Assembly: GCF_019551475.1 (NCBI RefSeq)
Contig: NZ_CP047159.1
Location: forward strand, 1,240,001 to 1,304,000
Direction: 5' to 3'
DNA from: Prevotella sp. Rep29
GTDB taxonomy: Bacteria > Bacteroidota > Bacteroidia > Bacteroidales > Bacteroidaceae
DNA: 64,000 nt
Of this stretch, positions 1-9,164 are shown piece after piece; position 1 is the first letter of the stretch, and every line of letters starts with the position of its first letter. The notes under the pieces are model-generated. The model did no database searches. It was not told the origin of the DNA and saw only the letters and a list, made by a program, of their open reading frames with translations. A program made the position numbers and the translations under genes.

Positions 1-1484
1 GCACGGCAGCCTGTGGCGGTCAATGCACTATTGAGGAGCTGACCGACCGCGACGCCGCATGGCGAAAGGAATTGCGCGCATCGATGAAACCGAAAGAGCG
101 CACGCAGATTGCGCGTGTCATCATGCCCGAACTTGACCCGGAATATCGTTCGAAGACACGTCTGGAAGAGGTGAACACCGGTCTGACCAAAGAGATGGCG
201 ATGACCGAAGCCAAGCGCTGTCTCGACTGTGCAAAGCCGACGTGCGTGGAAGGCTGTCCTGTCAATATCAACATCCCATCGTTCATTAAGAATATAGAGC
301 GCGGAGACTTCCTCTCGGCAGCCAAGGTGCTCAAAAACACATCCGCACTTCCAGCAGTCTGCGGTCGCGTTTGCCCGCAGGAGAAGCAGTGCGAGAGCAA
401 GTGTATTCATCTGAAGATGAACGAACCAGCTGTCGCTATCGGGTATCTGGAGCGTTTCGCTGCCGACTATGAGCGCGAAAGCGGACAGATGTCTGTTCCC
501 GAGATTGCCCCGGCAAACGGCATGAAGATTGCTGTCGTGGGTTCAGGACCAGCAGGACTTTCATTCGCCGGCGATATGATTAAGAAGGGATATGACGTGT
601 ATGTGTTTGAAGCATTGCACGAAATCGGCGGTGTCTTGAAATACGGAATTCCCGAATTCCGTCTGCCGAACGCTATCGTTGACGTGGAAATAGAAAACCT
701 CAAGAAGATGGGTGTGCATTTCCAGACCGACGTGATTGTCGGAAAGACCATCAGCGTCAGCGAACTCGAGGCTGAAGGATTCAAAGGAATCTTCGTGGGT
801 TCGGGCGCCGGACTGCCCAATTTCATGAACATTCCCGGCGAGAACGCCATCAACATCATGTCGTCAAATGAGTATCTCACGCGTGTCAACCTGATGGATG
901 CAGCAAGCGAGACCACCGATACGCCCATCAACAAAGCCAAGCACGTGCTCGTGGTGGGTGGCGGAAACACGGCGATGGACTCCTGTCGCACGGCGAAACG
1001 GCTCGGTGCTGACGTGACACTCGTTTACCGGCGCTCTGAAGAAGAGATGCCCGCACGCCTCGAGGAGGTGAAACATGCGAAAGAAGAGGGCATCGACTTC
1101 CTCACGTTGCATAATCCCATCGAATACATTGCCGACGAGAACGGAGCCGTAAAAGCTGCCGTGCTGCAGGTGATGGAGTTGGGAGAGCCTGACGAGAGCG
1201 GTCGCCGGAGCCCCGTTCCTGTGGAAGGGAAGACGGTCACGCTGGATGTTGACCAGGTGGTAGTTGCCGTAGGCGTGTCGCCGAACCCGTTGGTTCCGAA
1301 GTCAATCGAAGGACTTGAACTCGGCAGGAAGAACACGATTGCCGTGAACGACGAGATGCGGAGCTCGATTCCGACCATCTATGCCGGCGGCGATATCGTG
1401 CGCGGCGGTGCAACGGTCATCCTCGCCATGGGTGACGGACGACGGGCGGCACTCAATATGGACCGTCAGCTGAGCGGAAAATAA
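1..1484 (+). CDS. Bifunctional NfnA/NfnB-type flavoprotein (glutamate synthase small-subunit-like), 5' truncated
   Basis: The reading frame is open from base 3 with no stop, so the first ATG (base 72) is internal and the gene starts before the window. The residues before that Met (through TDRDAAWRKELRAS) look like the linker between the PyrK/SudB-like NAD/FAD domain and the GltD-like domain of the Bacteroidales fusion annotated as dihydroorotate dehydrogenase B NAD-binding subunit / NADPH-dependent glutamate synthase. The visible part has the 4Fe-4S cysteine cluster (CLDCAKPTC and CPVNI), a second Cys set (CGRVCPQEKQCESKC), an FAD GSGPAG loop, an NAD(P) GGGNTAMD loop and a C-terminal YAGGDIVRGGAT flavin motif. 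The family transfers electrons between NAD(P)H, flavin and ferredoxin or substrate. The fusion partner lies outside the window, so the assignment is by remembered family architecture. A terminator follows the stop. Confidence 0.85.
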   Translation, partial: TAACGGQCTIEELTDRDAAWRKELRASMKPKERTQIARVIMPELDPEYRSKTRLEEVNTGLTKEMAMTEAKRCLDCAKPTCVEGCPVNINIPSFIKNIERGDFLSAAKVLKNTSALPAVCGRVCPQEKQCESKCIHLKMNEPAVAIGYLERFAADYERESGQMSVPEIAPANGMKIAVVGSGPAGLSFAGDMIKKGYDVYVFEALHEIGGVLKYGIPEFRLPNAIVDVEIENLKKMGVHFQTDVIVGKTISVSELEAEGFKGIFVGSGAGLPNFMNIPGENAINIMSSNEYLTRVNLMDAASETTDTPINKAKHVLVVGGGNTAMDSCRTAKRLGADVTLVYRRSEEEMPARLEEVKHAKEEGIDFLTLHNPIEYIADENGAVKAAVLQVMELGEPDESGRRSPVPVEGKTVTLDVDQVVVAVGVSPNPLVPKSIEGLELGRKNTIAVNDEMRSSIPTIYAGGDIVRGGATVILAMGDGRRAALNMDRQLSGK

Positions 1485-1512
1485 ACGATATAACATCGTT
1501 ACACTGAAACGA

Positions 1513-1549
1513 CCTGCATCGCTTTTTTATGGAGCGGTGCAGGTTTTTT
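1513..1549 (+). terminator. Rho-independent terminator after the flavoprotein gene
   Basis: A 10-bp stem (1513-1522 with 1534-1543, one G-U pair) closes an 11-nt loop and is followed by six T (1544-1549). It lies about 28 bases after the stop codon. Confidence 0.8.
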
Positions 1550-1949
1550 CGTGATATTGGCAGAAAAAACACTGTTTGCAGTGGTGGCAAAAATGGAAAA
1601 CAGGACTGCAAAAAGGTCGCAAGACGGAGTGCAAAATGTCATTTTCTTTTTACAAAAATCAGGGTCTGGAATGCTGAAATTTCCGGAGTAATATTTATGC
1701 GTAGAACTGTATAAAAATACAGGTTAAACTTTCGTTTTCCAAAAGTTCAACTTTTGGAAACGACTTTCCAATATTTTGATTATCAGTTGTTTACGAAAGC
1801 GAATATGAAACGTGATGCACTGCATAAAAATACAAAAGTGCATGTTGCTTAATAGGGCAATTATTCTCATTTCTTTACAAAACAAACAGGATGTTACTTC
1901 ATCGGGTTAATTTCTTTGTCAGGCGGACTTATAATTCGGATATTTTGCC
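1550..1949. other. 400-bp non-coding stretch with short palindromes
   Basis: No credible gene is seen; a 61-codon ORF at 1529-1714 starts inside the terminator and has no family features. The stretch holds one AAAAG-N5-CTTTT palindrome (core near 1741-1755) of the same type as the arrays at 39.8 and 57.2 kb, and two 14-bp near-palindromes, TGTATAAAAATACA (1708-1721) and TGCATAAAAATACA (1821-1834), similar to motifs near 39.75-39.96 kb. Confidence 0.6.
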
Positions 1950-1957
1950 TAACTTTG
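1950..1957 (+). promoter_or_regulatory. Bacteroidota -7 box (TAACTTTG)
   Basis: TAACTTTG matches the TAnnTTTG consensus 23 bases before the ATG at 1981. No TTTG lies at the ideal -33 distance. Confidence 0.55.
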
Positions 1958-1980
1958 TGGGCGAAAAGATTGTTTAGCGT

Positions 1981-3075
1981 ATGGAAAATAATGATTTGAA
2001 GAAAATTGTGGGCATGTTCGATGTCAAAGGAACGCTTGACACGATAGCGCCTTTGGGTAACGGACTGATTAACGATACCTATAAAGTGTGTACGTCGGAG
2101 CCGGATGCTCCCGACTATGTCTTGCAGCGCATCAATCATCAGATTTTTCAGGATGTGGAATTGTTGCAGCACAACATTGAGGCAGTCACACGTCATATCC
2201 GTGAAAAACTCTCTGCCAGAGGCGTGGCGGACTTGGACCGTCGCGTGTTGCGCTTCATCCCGACTTCTGAAGGGAAGACGTATGCTCACGTGGGCGACGA
2301 ATATTGGCGCTTGTCGGTGTTCATTCCTCGCACGAAGACCTACGAGGCGGTGACGCCAGCCCATGCCGAGAAGGCAGGGGAGAAGTTCGGTGAGTTTGAG
2401 GCAATGCTGATAGATTTGCCGGAGCAGCTTGGCGAGGTCATTCCCGATTTTCACAATATGGAACTGCGTCTCTCACAGTTGCGCGAGGCTGTGGCGAACG
2501 ATGCCGTAGGGCGCGTGTCTGGAATTCGCGACATGCTTGCAGAACTTGAGGCAAGTGCCGACGACATGTGTCTTGCCGAACAGTTGGGACGTGCGGGCAA
2601 ATTGAAGAAACGCATCTGCCACTGCGACACGAAGGTGAACAACATGCTCTATGATGGCGACGGCGAGGATGTGCTATGCGTGATAGACCTCGACACGGTG
2701 ATGCCGTCGTATGTCTTTTCCGACTATGGTGACTTCCTGCGTACGGGTGCCAACTTCGTCGCAGAAGACTGCCCTGAGTTGGAAAAGGTAGGATTCAACA
2801 TGGAAATCTTCAAATCGTTTACCCGCGGTTATCTCCGCTCGGCAGGCACGTTCCTCGAACCCGTGGAAACGGAGCATCTCCCTTACGGTGCCGCCCTGTT
2901 TCCGTTCATGCAGTGTGTGCGCTTTTTGGCGGACTATATCAACGGCGATACTTATTATAAAATCAATTATCCGGAGCACAACCTTGTGCGTGCTGAAAAC
3001 CAGTTGCGCTTGTTCAGAAGCGTGAAGGCACATGAGGAGGAGATGAAACAATTCATCCGTGAATTGGGATTTTGA
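1981..3075 (+). CDS. APH-fold phosphotransferase, possible N-acetylhexosamine 1-kinase
   Basis: This 364-aa protein has the aminoglycoside phosphotransferase/choline kinase fold signature: a Brenner-type catalytic motif HCDTKVNN (His214, Asp216, Asn220) followed by the metal-binding VIDLDTVMP (Asp236/Asp238). The N-terminal region (GNGLINDTYKV) looks like the nucleotide-binding loop. In this family the VIDLDTVMP variant occurs in NahK-type kinases that phosphorylate N-acetylhexosamines at C1, and many Bacteroidales carry such genes in sugar salvage loci. The downstream partner is a CBM9-like protein, which is compatible with carbohydrate metabolism. It could also be an uncharacterised small-molecule kinase; substrate specificity cannot be read from sequence. 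A -7 box lies just upstream. Confidence 0.7.
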   Translation: MENNDLKKIVGMFDVKGTLDTIAPLGNGLINDTYKVCTSEPDAPDYVLQRINHQIFQDVELLQHNIEAVTRHIREKLSARGVADLDRRVLRFIPTSEGKTYAHVGDEYWRLSVFIPRTKTYEAVTPAHAEKAGEKFGEFEAMLIDLPEQLGEVIPDFHNMELRLSQLREAVANDAVGRVSGIRDMLAELEASADDMCLAEQLGRAGKLKKRICHCDTKVNNMLYDGDGEDVLCVIDLDTVMPSYVFSDYGDFLRTGANFVAEDCPELEKVGFNMEIFKSFTRGYLRSAGTFLEPVETEHLPYGAALFPFMQCVRFLADYINGDTYYKINYPEHNLVRAENQLRLFRSVKAHEEEMKQFIRELGF

Positions 3076-3110
3076 ACACATCAATTAAAAATAAAGCAAA
3101 AACGAAAATC

Positions 3111-3755
3111 ATGTTGACGGTCAGTAAGATAGAACGATTTGAAGGAGGAGCGAAACTTGTCGGTTCAGTGATGGATGCCCACGGAATAGCGTGGCAGCAA
3201 ATAGGGAATGTGAATTGGGAAGAAACCTATCCTTATGCGCCGGATGTAAAGTTTCGGATAGCCCATACGGGAGATGCCATTTTGGTGGAATATCAAGTGG
3301 AAGAAGAGTATGTCCGTGCGGTGGCTGATGACGGCGGGAGCGTCTGGGAAGACTCTTGCTGCGAGATGTTTCTGGCGCTTCCGGATAGCGATACCTACTA
3401 TAACTTCGAATGCAACTGCGCAGGAAAATTGCTGATTGAGACAGGTAAGGGGCGCGGTGAGCGCGAACGGGCTTCGCAGGCGGTGCTCAATCAAGTGGAG
3501 CGATGGTCGTCGAACGGCAATGAACTTTTCGCTGAAAAGCCTTCGAAGGGTGTCTGGAAAATGTCGCTCGTGATACCCGTCAGCAGTTTTTTCCGACATC
3601 AGGTGAACGATTTGTCGGGTATGCGCTTGCGGGGCAATTTCTACAAGTGTGGCGATAAGCTGCCGAAACCCCATTTCCTTTCCTGGCAGAGAATACAGAC
3701 GGAGCATCCCGACTTCCACCGTCCGGAGTATTTCGGGGAGATAAGTTTTGAGTGA
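3111..3755 (+). CDS. CBM9-like carbohydrate-binding family protein
   Basis: This 214-aa protein resembles the stand-alone CBM9-like (DOMON-fold) proteins of Bacteroidales: a central VWEDSCCEMFL strand pair, YYNFECNCAGKLL, and a C-terminal NFYKCGDKLPKPHFLSWQ. No signal peptide is seen, so it is probably cytoplasmic. I start it at the ATG at 3111; the frame is open to a TTG at 3072 that overlaps the stop of the kinase gene, and that longer start cannot be excluded. The 36-bp spacing to the kinase suggests cotranscription. Its role is unknown; sugar or glycan sensing or binding is an inference from the fold. Confidence 0.6.
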   Translation: MLTVSKIERFEGGAKLVGSVMDAHGIAWQQIGNVNWEETYPYAPDVKFRIAHTGDAILVEYQVEEEYVRAVADDGGSVWEDSCCEMFLALPDSDTYYNFECNCAGKLLIETGKGRGERERASQAVLNQVERWSSNGNELFAEKPSKGVWKMSLVIPVSSFFRHQVNDLSGMRLRGNFYKCGDKLPKPHFLSWQRIQTEHPDFHRPEYFGEISFE

Positions 3756-3855
3756 AAACGCACTTTTGGGGATGCCAGTTCAGGCGGAAGGGTAGATATT
3801 TTATGCAAAAAAGGATTTTTTTTATAAAAAAAAGTAATGTTCGCAATAAAATTAC

Positions 3856-3863
3856 TACCTTTG
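3856..3863 (+). promoter_or_regulatory. Promoter -7 box of the nuo operon (TACCTTTG)
   Basis: TACCTTTG matches TAnnTTTG 61 bases before nuoA, in an AT-rich gap after a reverse-oriented A/T tract. It is the only candidate promoter seen ahead of the ten-gene nuo run. Confidence 0.6.
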
Positions 3864-3923
3864 CACCCCGATAAGGTTTTGGCAGAACAAACTGATAAAC
3901 ACACATTAATAATTTAAACATAT

Positions 3924-4274
3924 ATGTATTTTACTTTGTTTGTTACCGTTATCTTAACGGCTATTGTCTTGGTAGCAGCAGCTTATGTCATAGCAAAGCT
4001 GTTGGGACCTCGTTCCTACAACAAGGTGAAAGGAGAGCCATACGAGTGTGGTATTCCGACTCGCGGCAGTTCATGGCTGCCCGTGAGCATCGGATATTAC
4101 CTCTTTGCAATCCTTTTCCTGATGTTTGACGTGGAGACCGTTTTCCTTTATCCTTGGGCAGTGGTCGTTAAACAGATGGGTGCGATGGCACTATTCACCG
4201 TCGGCTTCTTTCTGTTGGTACTTGTATTTGGCTTGGCTTATGCCTGGCGGAAAGGAGCGTTGGAATGGAAGTAA
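3924..4274 (+). CDS. nuoA: NADH-quinone oxidoreductase subunit A
   Basis: This 116-aa integral membrane protein has three predicted helices (about residues 3-25, 58-80, 88-108) and the NuoA loop YECGIPTRGSS between helices 1 and 2, which sits near the quinone channel of complex I. Length is normal. It is first in the nuoA-B-CD-H-I-J-K-L-M-N run and overlaps nuoB by 10 bp, so the two are translationally coupled. Complex I couples quinone reduction to proton (or sodium) translocation in the inner membrane. Confidence 0.95.
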   Translation: MYFTLFVTVILTAIVLVAAAYVIAKLLGPRSYNKVKGEPYECGIPTRGSSWLPVSIGYYLFAILFLMFDVETVFLYPWAVVVKQMGAMALFTVGFFLLVLVFGLAYAWRKGALEWK

Positions 4275-5011
4275 GAAAGCCGAAGATTAAGAGTGTTCCC
4301 TACGAGGAGTGGAAAGACAATTCCTCATTGGAGAAACTGGTTGATGAACTCCATGAAGGAGGCGTCAATGTCGTGACAGGCTCTCTCGACCAGTTGATTA
4401 ACTGGGGACGTGCCAACTCTCTGTGGTCGCTGACTTTTGCAACTTCGTGTTGCGGTATTGAGTTCATGGCGTGTGGTTGTGCCCGTTACGACTTTGCTCG
4501 CTTTGGTTTCGAGGTGACGAGAAACTCACCTCGTCAGGCAGACTTAATCATGTGTGCCGGTACCATTACACACAAGATGGCACCCGCGCTCAAGCGTCTG
4601 TACGACGAGATGGCAGAACCCAAATACGTCATTGCCGTGGGCGGTTGCGCCATCAGTGGCGGTCCGTTCAAATCGAGCTACCACGTAGTAAAAGGTATTG
4701 AAGAAATTGTTCCCGTAGATGTATTCATCCCTGGTTGTCCTCCACGTCCGGAAGCAATCCTGTATGGTATGATGCAGCTGCAGCGGAAAGTGAAAATAGA
4801 AAAGTTCTTCGGCGGTGCTAACCATAAGCAGAACCGGGATGAGCGTGAGTTGGGTATCTCTAACGAGGAGCTCCGTGCACGTCAGCTCGGCGATCATCGT
4901 CGTGAACCGATTGTGGTGACTGATGTTCCCAAAGACTTCGTAGAAAAAGTGAAAGCCGAACAAACAGAAAACCTTCAATCACAAAATCAAGAAAAGGAGG
5001 AAAACGCATGA
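4265..5011 (+). CDS. nuoB: NADH-quinone oxidoreductase subunit B (N2 cluster)
   Basis: NuoB carries the terminal N2 4Fe-4S cluster that reduces quinone. The four ligands are visible: the tandem Cys62-Cys63 in SCCGIE, Cys128 in GGCAISGG and Cys158 in PGCPPRP. At 248 aa it is longer than many NuoB proteins because of a charged, Gln/Glu-rich C-terminal extension (about residues 175-248), likely disordered. It overlaps nuoA upstream by 10 bp and nuoCD downstream by 4 bp. Confidence 0.96.
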   Translation: MEVRKPKIKSVPYEEWKDNSSLEKLVDELHEGGVNVVTGSLDQLINWGRANSLWSLTFATSCCGIEFMACGCARYDFARFGFEVTRNSPRQADLIMCAGTITHKMAPALKRLYDEMAEPKYVIAVGGCAISGGPFKSSYHVVKGIEEIVPVDVFIPGCPPRPEAILYGMMQLQRKVKIEKFFGGANHKQNRDERELGISNEELRARQLGDHRREPIVVTDVPKDFVEKVKAEQTENLQSQNQEKEENA

Positions 5012-6573
5012 AACTGGAGCATTTAGTATTCGATTTCGATAAGTTTGCCTCTGAGATGGCAGATTTGAAAGACAAGAAACATTTCGATTATCTTGTCACG
5101 ATAGTAGGCGAGGACTTCGGAGCAGAAGAAGGACTCGGTTGCGTTTATATATTGGAAAACACAGAGACCCATGAGCGTTGCAGCGTGAAGATGCTGGCAA
5201 AGGTGGTAGATGGTGAAAGCGTCATCCCTTCAGTCATCAACATCTGGAAGGTGGCAGACCTGCTTGAGCGCGAGGTTTATGATTTCTATGGAATCCTCTT
5301 CCTCGGACATCCTGACATGCGCCGCCTCTTCCTGCGTTCCGACTTCAAGGGCTTCCCCTTCCGTAAGGACTGGGAATTCACCGACAAATACACATTGGAA
5401 GACGATGTGGAGCCAGATTTCGGAATGGAATATTGGCTCGACAACAACGGTCGTCTCTGTTCAAAGCAAAACCGTCTGTTTGCTGACGATGAATATGTGA
5501 TGAACATCGGTCCGCAGCACCCGTCAACACACGGCGTGCTCCGTCTGCAGACAGTCGTTGATGGAGAGACCGTGAAGCGCGTCTATCCGCATCTTGGATA
5601 TATCCACCGCGGTATTGAGAAGATGTGCGAATCCATGACCTATCCCCAGACATTGGCATTGACCGATCGTCTGAACTACCTCTCAGCCATGATGCATCGT
5701 CATGCGTTGGTAGGAGTCATAGAGGAAGGAATGGGCGTGGAGCTGACTGACCGCATCAAGTACATTCGTACGATTATGGACGAGCTGCAGCGACTCGATT
5801 CACACTTGCTCTATTGCGGTTGTTGCGCGCAAGACCTCGGAGCTCTGACGGCATTCCTCTATTGCATGCGTGACCGTGAACATGTGCTCAACGTCATGGA
5901 GGAAACGACAGGCGGCCGCTTGATTCAGAACTATTATCGCATCGGCGGACTCCAGGATGATATCGACCCGAACTTCGTTAAGAACACGAAAGACCTCGTG
6001 AAATACATGAAACCTATCATTAAGGAATACATGGACGTGTTTGGTGATAACATCATCACGCATAAGCGTTTCGAGAAGGTAGGTGTGATGAATATGGAGG
6101 ATTGCATCAGCTATGCAGTGACAGGTCCTGCCGGCAGGGCATCCGGATGGAAGAACGACGTTCGCAAGACCCATCCTTATGACATGTATGACAAAGTGGA
6201 GTGGGAGCAGGTTACAATGACAGGCTGCGACACGATGGACCGCTATCTGATTCATGTCAATGAGATGTATCAGAGTCTGCATATCATCGAGCAACTCATA
6301 GATAATATCCCCGAAGGCGATTTCTATGTGAAGCAGAAACCCATCATCAAGGTTCCAGAAGGTCAGTGGTATTTCTCTGTAGAGGGAGCCAGTGGCGAGT
6401 TCGGAGTATATCTTGACTCTCGTGGCGACAAGAGCCCTTATCGTCTGAAGATGCGTCCGATGGGACTTTCATTGACAGGTGCACTTGATCCGATGTTGCG
6501 TGGTCAGAAGATTGCCGACCTTGTAGCTACAGGTGCTGCGATAGACTTCGTAATACCAGATATTGACCGATAA
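5008..6573 (+). CDS. nuoCD: Fused NADH-quinone oxidoreductase subunits C and D
   Basis: This 521-aa fusion has a NuoC domain (about residues 1-150, ending with EREVYDFYGILFLGHPDMRRLFLRSDF features) joined to NuoD (from about residue 160, starting MNIGPQHPSTHG). The His of GPQHPSTHG lines the quinone pocket in NuoD, and EVRKTHPY-like VRKTHPYDMYD and the C-terminal MGLSLTGALDPMLRGQKIADLV region are typical. Fused NuoCD also occurs in Enterobacteria. The start overlaps nuoB by four bases (ATGA), which favours coupling. Confidence 0.96.
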   Translation: MKLEHLVFDFDKFASEMADLKDKKHFDYLVTIVGEDFGAEEGLGCVYILENTETHERCSVKMLAKVVDGESVIPSVINIWKVADLLEREVYDFYGILFLGHPDMRRLFLRSDFKGFPFRKDWEFTDKYTLEDDVEPDFGMEYWLDNNGRLCSKQNRLFADDEYVMNIGPQHPSTHGVLRLQTVVDGETVKRVYPHLGYIHRGIEKMCESMTYPQTLALTDRLNYLSAMMHRHALVGVIEEGMGVELTDRIKYIRTIMDELQRLDSHLLYCGCCAQDLGALTAFLYCMRDREHVLNVMEETTGGRLIQNYYRIGGLQDDIDPNFVKNTKDLVKYMKPIIKEYMDVFGDNIITHKRFEKVGVMNMEDCISYAVTGPAGRASGWKNDVRKTHPYDMYDKVEWEQVTMTGCDTMDRYLIHVNEMYQSLHIIEQLIDNIPEGDFYVKQKPIIKVPEGQWYFSVEGASGEFGVYLDSRGDKSPYRLKMRPMGLSLTGALDPMLRGQKIADLVATGAAIDFVIPDIDR

Positions 6574-6660
6574 TTAATTGAGATGAGAAGAGCACGTGAA
6601 ATGGATGAAAAAAGTCGGACACGCAATCTTTGATTCTCGCATTTATTAAGTAACAGTATT
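6574..6660 (+). other. 87-bp gap in the nuo operon before nuoH
   Basis: This is the longest gap in the operon. It is where nuoE, nuoF and nuoG lie in 13/14-gene nuo operons. Nothing recognisable remains of those genes and no strong hairpin is seen. Confidence 0.6.
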
Positions 6661-7752
6661 ATGTTTGATTTTTCAATAGTAACAACATGGTTCGACCAGC
6701 TGCTTCGCCAGACACTTGGGTTAGGCGATTTCTGGTCGGTTCTGATAGAGTGCATTGTGGTAGGTGTGCTGATATTGACAGGCTATGCCCTGATGGCTGT
6801 AGCGTTGATATTTATGGAGCGTAAAGTCTGCGCCTACTTCCAATGTCGTTTAGGTCCGATGCGTGTAGGTCCCTGGGGATTGCTGCAGGTGTTTGCTGAC
6901 GTGCTGAAGATGCTTATCAAGGAAATTTTCTTTGTGGAAAAGGCTGATAAGTTTCTCTATATCCTGGCGCCGTTCTTGGTGCTGATAGGTTCTGTAGGCG
7001 CATTTGCTTTCCTTCCATGGAATAAAGGAGCGGTGATACTCGACTTCAACGTGGGTATTTTCTTGTTGACGGCAATCTCATCAATCGGCGTTGTCGGAAT
7101 ATTCCTTGCCGGTTGGGGTTCTAACAACAAGTATTCTGTAGTTTCCGCGATGCGTGGTGCCGTTCAGATGATTTCCTATGAGATGTCGCTTTGTCTGTGC
7201 CTGATTACGGCAGTCATTCTGACAGGTACGATGCAGATCAGCGGAATCGTGGAAGCACAAAGCAAGGCGTGGCTGATATTCAATGGCGTAGCAGCGATTC
7301 CTGCAATTATCGCATTCTTGATTTTCCTCGTTGCCGGTAATGCGGAAGCCAACCGCGGTCCGTTCGATATGGCAGAGGCTGAAAGTGAGTTGACGGCTGG
7401 ACACCACACCGAATATTCAGGTATGGGATTCGGCTTCTTCTATTTGGCGGAGTTCCTTAACCTCTTCATCATTTCCGGTATTGCAGCAACCGTCTTCCTC
7501 GGAGGATGGATGCCCTTGCATATTGGAAGTTGGGACGGCTTCAATCAGGTAATGGACTATATTCCCGGAGCTGTTTGGTTCTTTGGAAAGACATTCCTCA
7601 TTGTCTGGCTGCTGATGTGGGTGCGTTGGACATTCCCGCGTCTGCGCATCGACCAGATTCTGAAGTTGGAGTGGAAATATCTGATGCCGTTGTCATTGAT
7701 CAATCTTGTCTTGATGACGATTGTTGTGGCATTAGGATTATATATTAAATAA
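6661..7752 (+). CDS. nuoH: NADH-quinone oxidoreductase subunit H
   Basis: This 363-aa protein has about eight membrane helices and is the membrane subunit that forms the quinone-binding site with NuoB and NuoD. Seen motifs include MERKVCAYFQCRLGPMRVGPWGLLQ in the first cytoplasmic loop (read here as short pieces: ERKVCAYFQCR, GPMRVGP), EANRGPFDMAEAESEL, and WVRWTFPRLRIDQ near the C-terminus, all family hallmarks. It is followed by nuoI after 11 bases. Confidence 0.96.
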   Translation: MFDFSIVTTWFDQLLRQTLGLGDFWSVLIECIVVGVLILTGYALMAVALIFMERKVCAYFQCRLGPMRVGPWGLLQVFADVLKMLIKEIFFVEKADKFLYILAPFLVLIGSVGAFAFLPWNKGAVILDFNVGIFLLTAISSIGVVGIFLAGWGSNNKYSVVSAMRGAVQMISYEMSLCLCLITAVILTGTMQISGIVEAQSKAWLIFNGVAAIPAIIAFLIFLVAGNAEANRGPFDMAEAESELTAGHHTEYSGMGFGFFYLAEFLNLFIISGIAATVFLGGWMPLHIGSWDGFNQVMDYIPGAVWFFGKTFLIVWLLMWVRWTFPRLRIDQILKLEWKYLMPLSLINLVLMTIVVALGLYIK

Positions 7753-7763
7753 GGTATAAGGCT

Positions 7764-8297
7764 ATGGAAGAGAATAAATCATATTTTAGTGAGGTTTTTC
7801 ACGGAATAAAGACACTCTGTGTCGGTTTGAAGACCACGTTGAAGGAATATTTCATACCGAAGTCAACCGAGCAATATCCGGAAAACCGTAAAACAACCCT
7901 CCACGTAGCGAAGCGTCACCGCGGTCGTCTGGTTTTCAAGCGCGACGAGAACGGTGATTATAGATGTACGGCTTGTACACTGTGCGAGAAGGCTTGTCCG
8001 AATGGAAGTATCAAAATTGTGTCTCAGATGGTTGAAGAGCCCGAGACAGGGAAAAAGAAAAAGCAACTGGTTGATTATCAGTATAACCTCGGTGACTGTA
8101 TGTTCTGTCAGCTGTGCACAAATTCCTGCAATTTTGACGCGATAGAGTTTACGAATGATTTTGAGAATGCGGTATTTGACCGCAGTCAGCTTGTGCTGCA
8201 TCTGGACAAAGAAAAATACGAGGGCGGTTCGTTGCCGCAACTCATAGATGGCGGTGCACCTCTTGAAATCGGTAAGTTTAATACCAAAACGAAATAA
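7764..8297 (+). CDS. nuoI: NADH-quinone oxidoreductase subunit I (two 4Fe-4S)
   Basis: This 177-aa ferredoxin-like subunit carries the N6a and N6b clusters. The ligands are visible as Cys68, Cys71, Cys74, Cys78 (CTACTLCEKACP) and Cys112, Cys115, Cys118, Cys122 (CMFCQLCTNSCN). In the usual enzyme NuoI takes electrons from NuoG; here no nuoG is encoded nearby, so NuoI or its surface is the likely entry point for an alternative donor (inference). The spacing to nuoH and nuoJ (11 and 6 bases) fits one operon. Confidence 0.95.
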   Translation: MEENKSYFSEVFHGIKTLCVGLKTTLKEYFIPKSTEQYPENRKTTLHVAKRHRGRLVFKRDENGDYRCTACTLCEKACPNGSIKIVSQMVEEPETGKKKKQLVDYQYNLGDCMFCQLCTNSCNFDAIEFTNDFENAVFDRSQLVLHLDKEKYEGGSLPQLIDGGAPLEIGKFNTKTK

Positions 8298-8303
8298 GGA
8301 ATT

Positions 8304-8852
8304 ATGGCTAATATAGTAGTATTTATCATTTTGGCTGTTGTCATTCTTGGTTCTGCGGTAATGTGCGTGATGACCAAGCGAATCATGCGGGCAGCAACCT
8401 TCCTGCTATTTGTCCTTTTTGGTGTGGCAGGCATCTATTTCCTGCTTGACTACACCTTCTTGGGTGCCGCTCAGATTGCCGTATATGCAGGTGGTGTGAC
8501 AATGATCTATATCTTTGCAATCCAGCTTGTTTCAAAGCATGCGCTGCAAGGTCTTCATGAGAAACTGAGAGGCAAGCAGGTCATTGTAGGTATTCTTGCG
8601 GCTTTGGCAGGCTTTGCCACTGTTGCATTCATACTATTAAAGAACAAGATATTCGATATGTGCCTCACGGCTGACCAGTCAGCCAATCAGGTTGTTGGAA
8701 AACTCCAGGACGATGGCGTTTCGATGGAAACTATCGGAACAGCATTGATGGGTTCGGAGAAGTACCAGTACGTGCTTCCTTTTGAGTTCATCTCCATTTT
8801 CCTTCTGGCATGTATCATTGGTGGAATCGTAATTTCAAGAAAGGATAAGTAA
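8304..8852 (+). CDS. nuoJ: NADH-quinone oxidoreductase subunit J
   Basis: This 182-aa membrane subunit has about five helices. The conserved third-helix region AAQIAVYAGGVTMIYIFAIQL is visible (as AQIAVYAGG and the following hydrophobic run). The C-terminal helix ends in SRKDK. It lies between nuoI and nuoK, with one base to the latter. Confidence 0.94.
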   Translation: MANIVVFIILAVVILGSAVMCVMTKRIMRAATFLLFVLFGVAGIYFLLDYTFLGAAQIAVYAGGVTMIYIFAIQLVSKHALQGLHEKLRGKQVIVGILAALAGFATVAFILLKNKIFDMCLTADQSANQVVGKLQDDGVSMETIGTALMGSEKYQYVLPFEFISIFLLACIIGGIVISRKDK

Positions 8853-8853
8853 T

Positions 8854-9162
8854 ATGGTACCAGTAGTATGTTATTTAGCGCTTAGTACGCTTTTGTTTTT
8901 CATTGGCGTTTTCGGTTTCGTAACCCGTCGCAATCTGATAGCAATGCTGATTTCAGTGGAACTTATCCTGAATGCGGTAGATATCAACTTTGCGGTATTC
9001 AATCGTATTCTTTTCCCTGGTCAGCTTGAAGGATTCTTCTTCACGCTGTTTGCCATCGGAGTAGCAGCAGCAGAGACAGCTGTTGCCGTTGCAATTATTA
9101 TTAATGTTTACCGTCGATTCCATAGTGATCAGGTGACAAGTATTGAAAACATGAAACTTTAA
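8854..9162 (+). CDS. nuoK: NADH-quinone oxidoreductase subunit K
   Basis: This 102-aa MrpC-like subunit has three helices with the conserved membrane Glu in SVELILNAV (helix 2) and a second one in AAETAVAVAI (helix 3), both part of the proton path. Length is typical. It is spaced one base from nuoJ and two from nuoL. Confidence 0.95.
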   Translation: MVPVVCYLALSTLLFFIGVFGFVTRRNLIAMLISVELILNAVDINFAVFNRILFPGQLEGFFFTLFAIGVAAAETAVAVAIIINVYRRFHSDQVTSIENMKL

Positions 9163-9164
9163 GA

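Noticed and set aside
1529..1714. 61-codon ORF after the first gene
   Set aside because: It begins within the terminator hairpin and has no family features.
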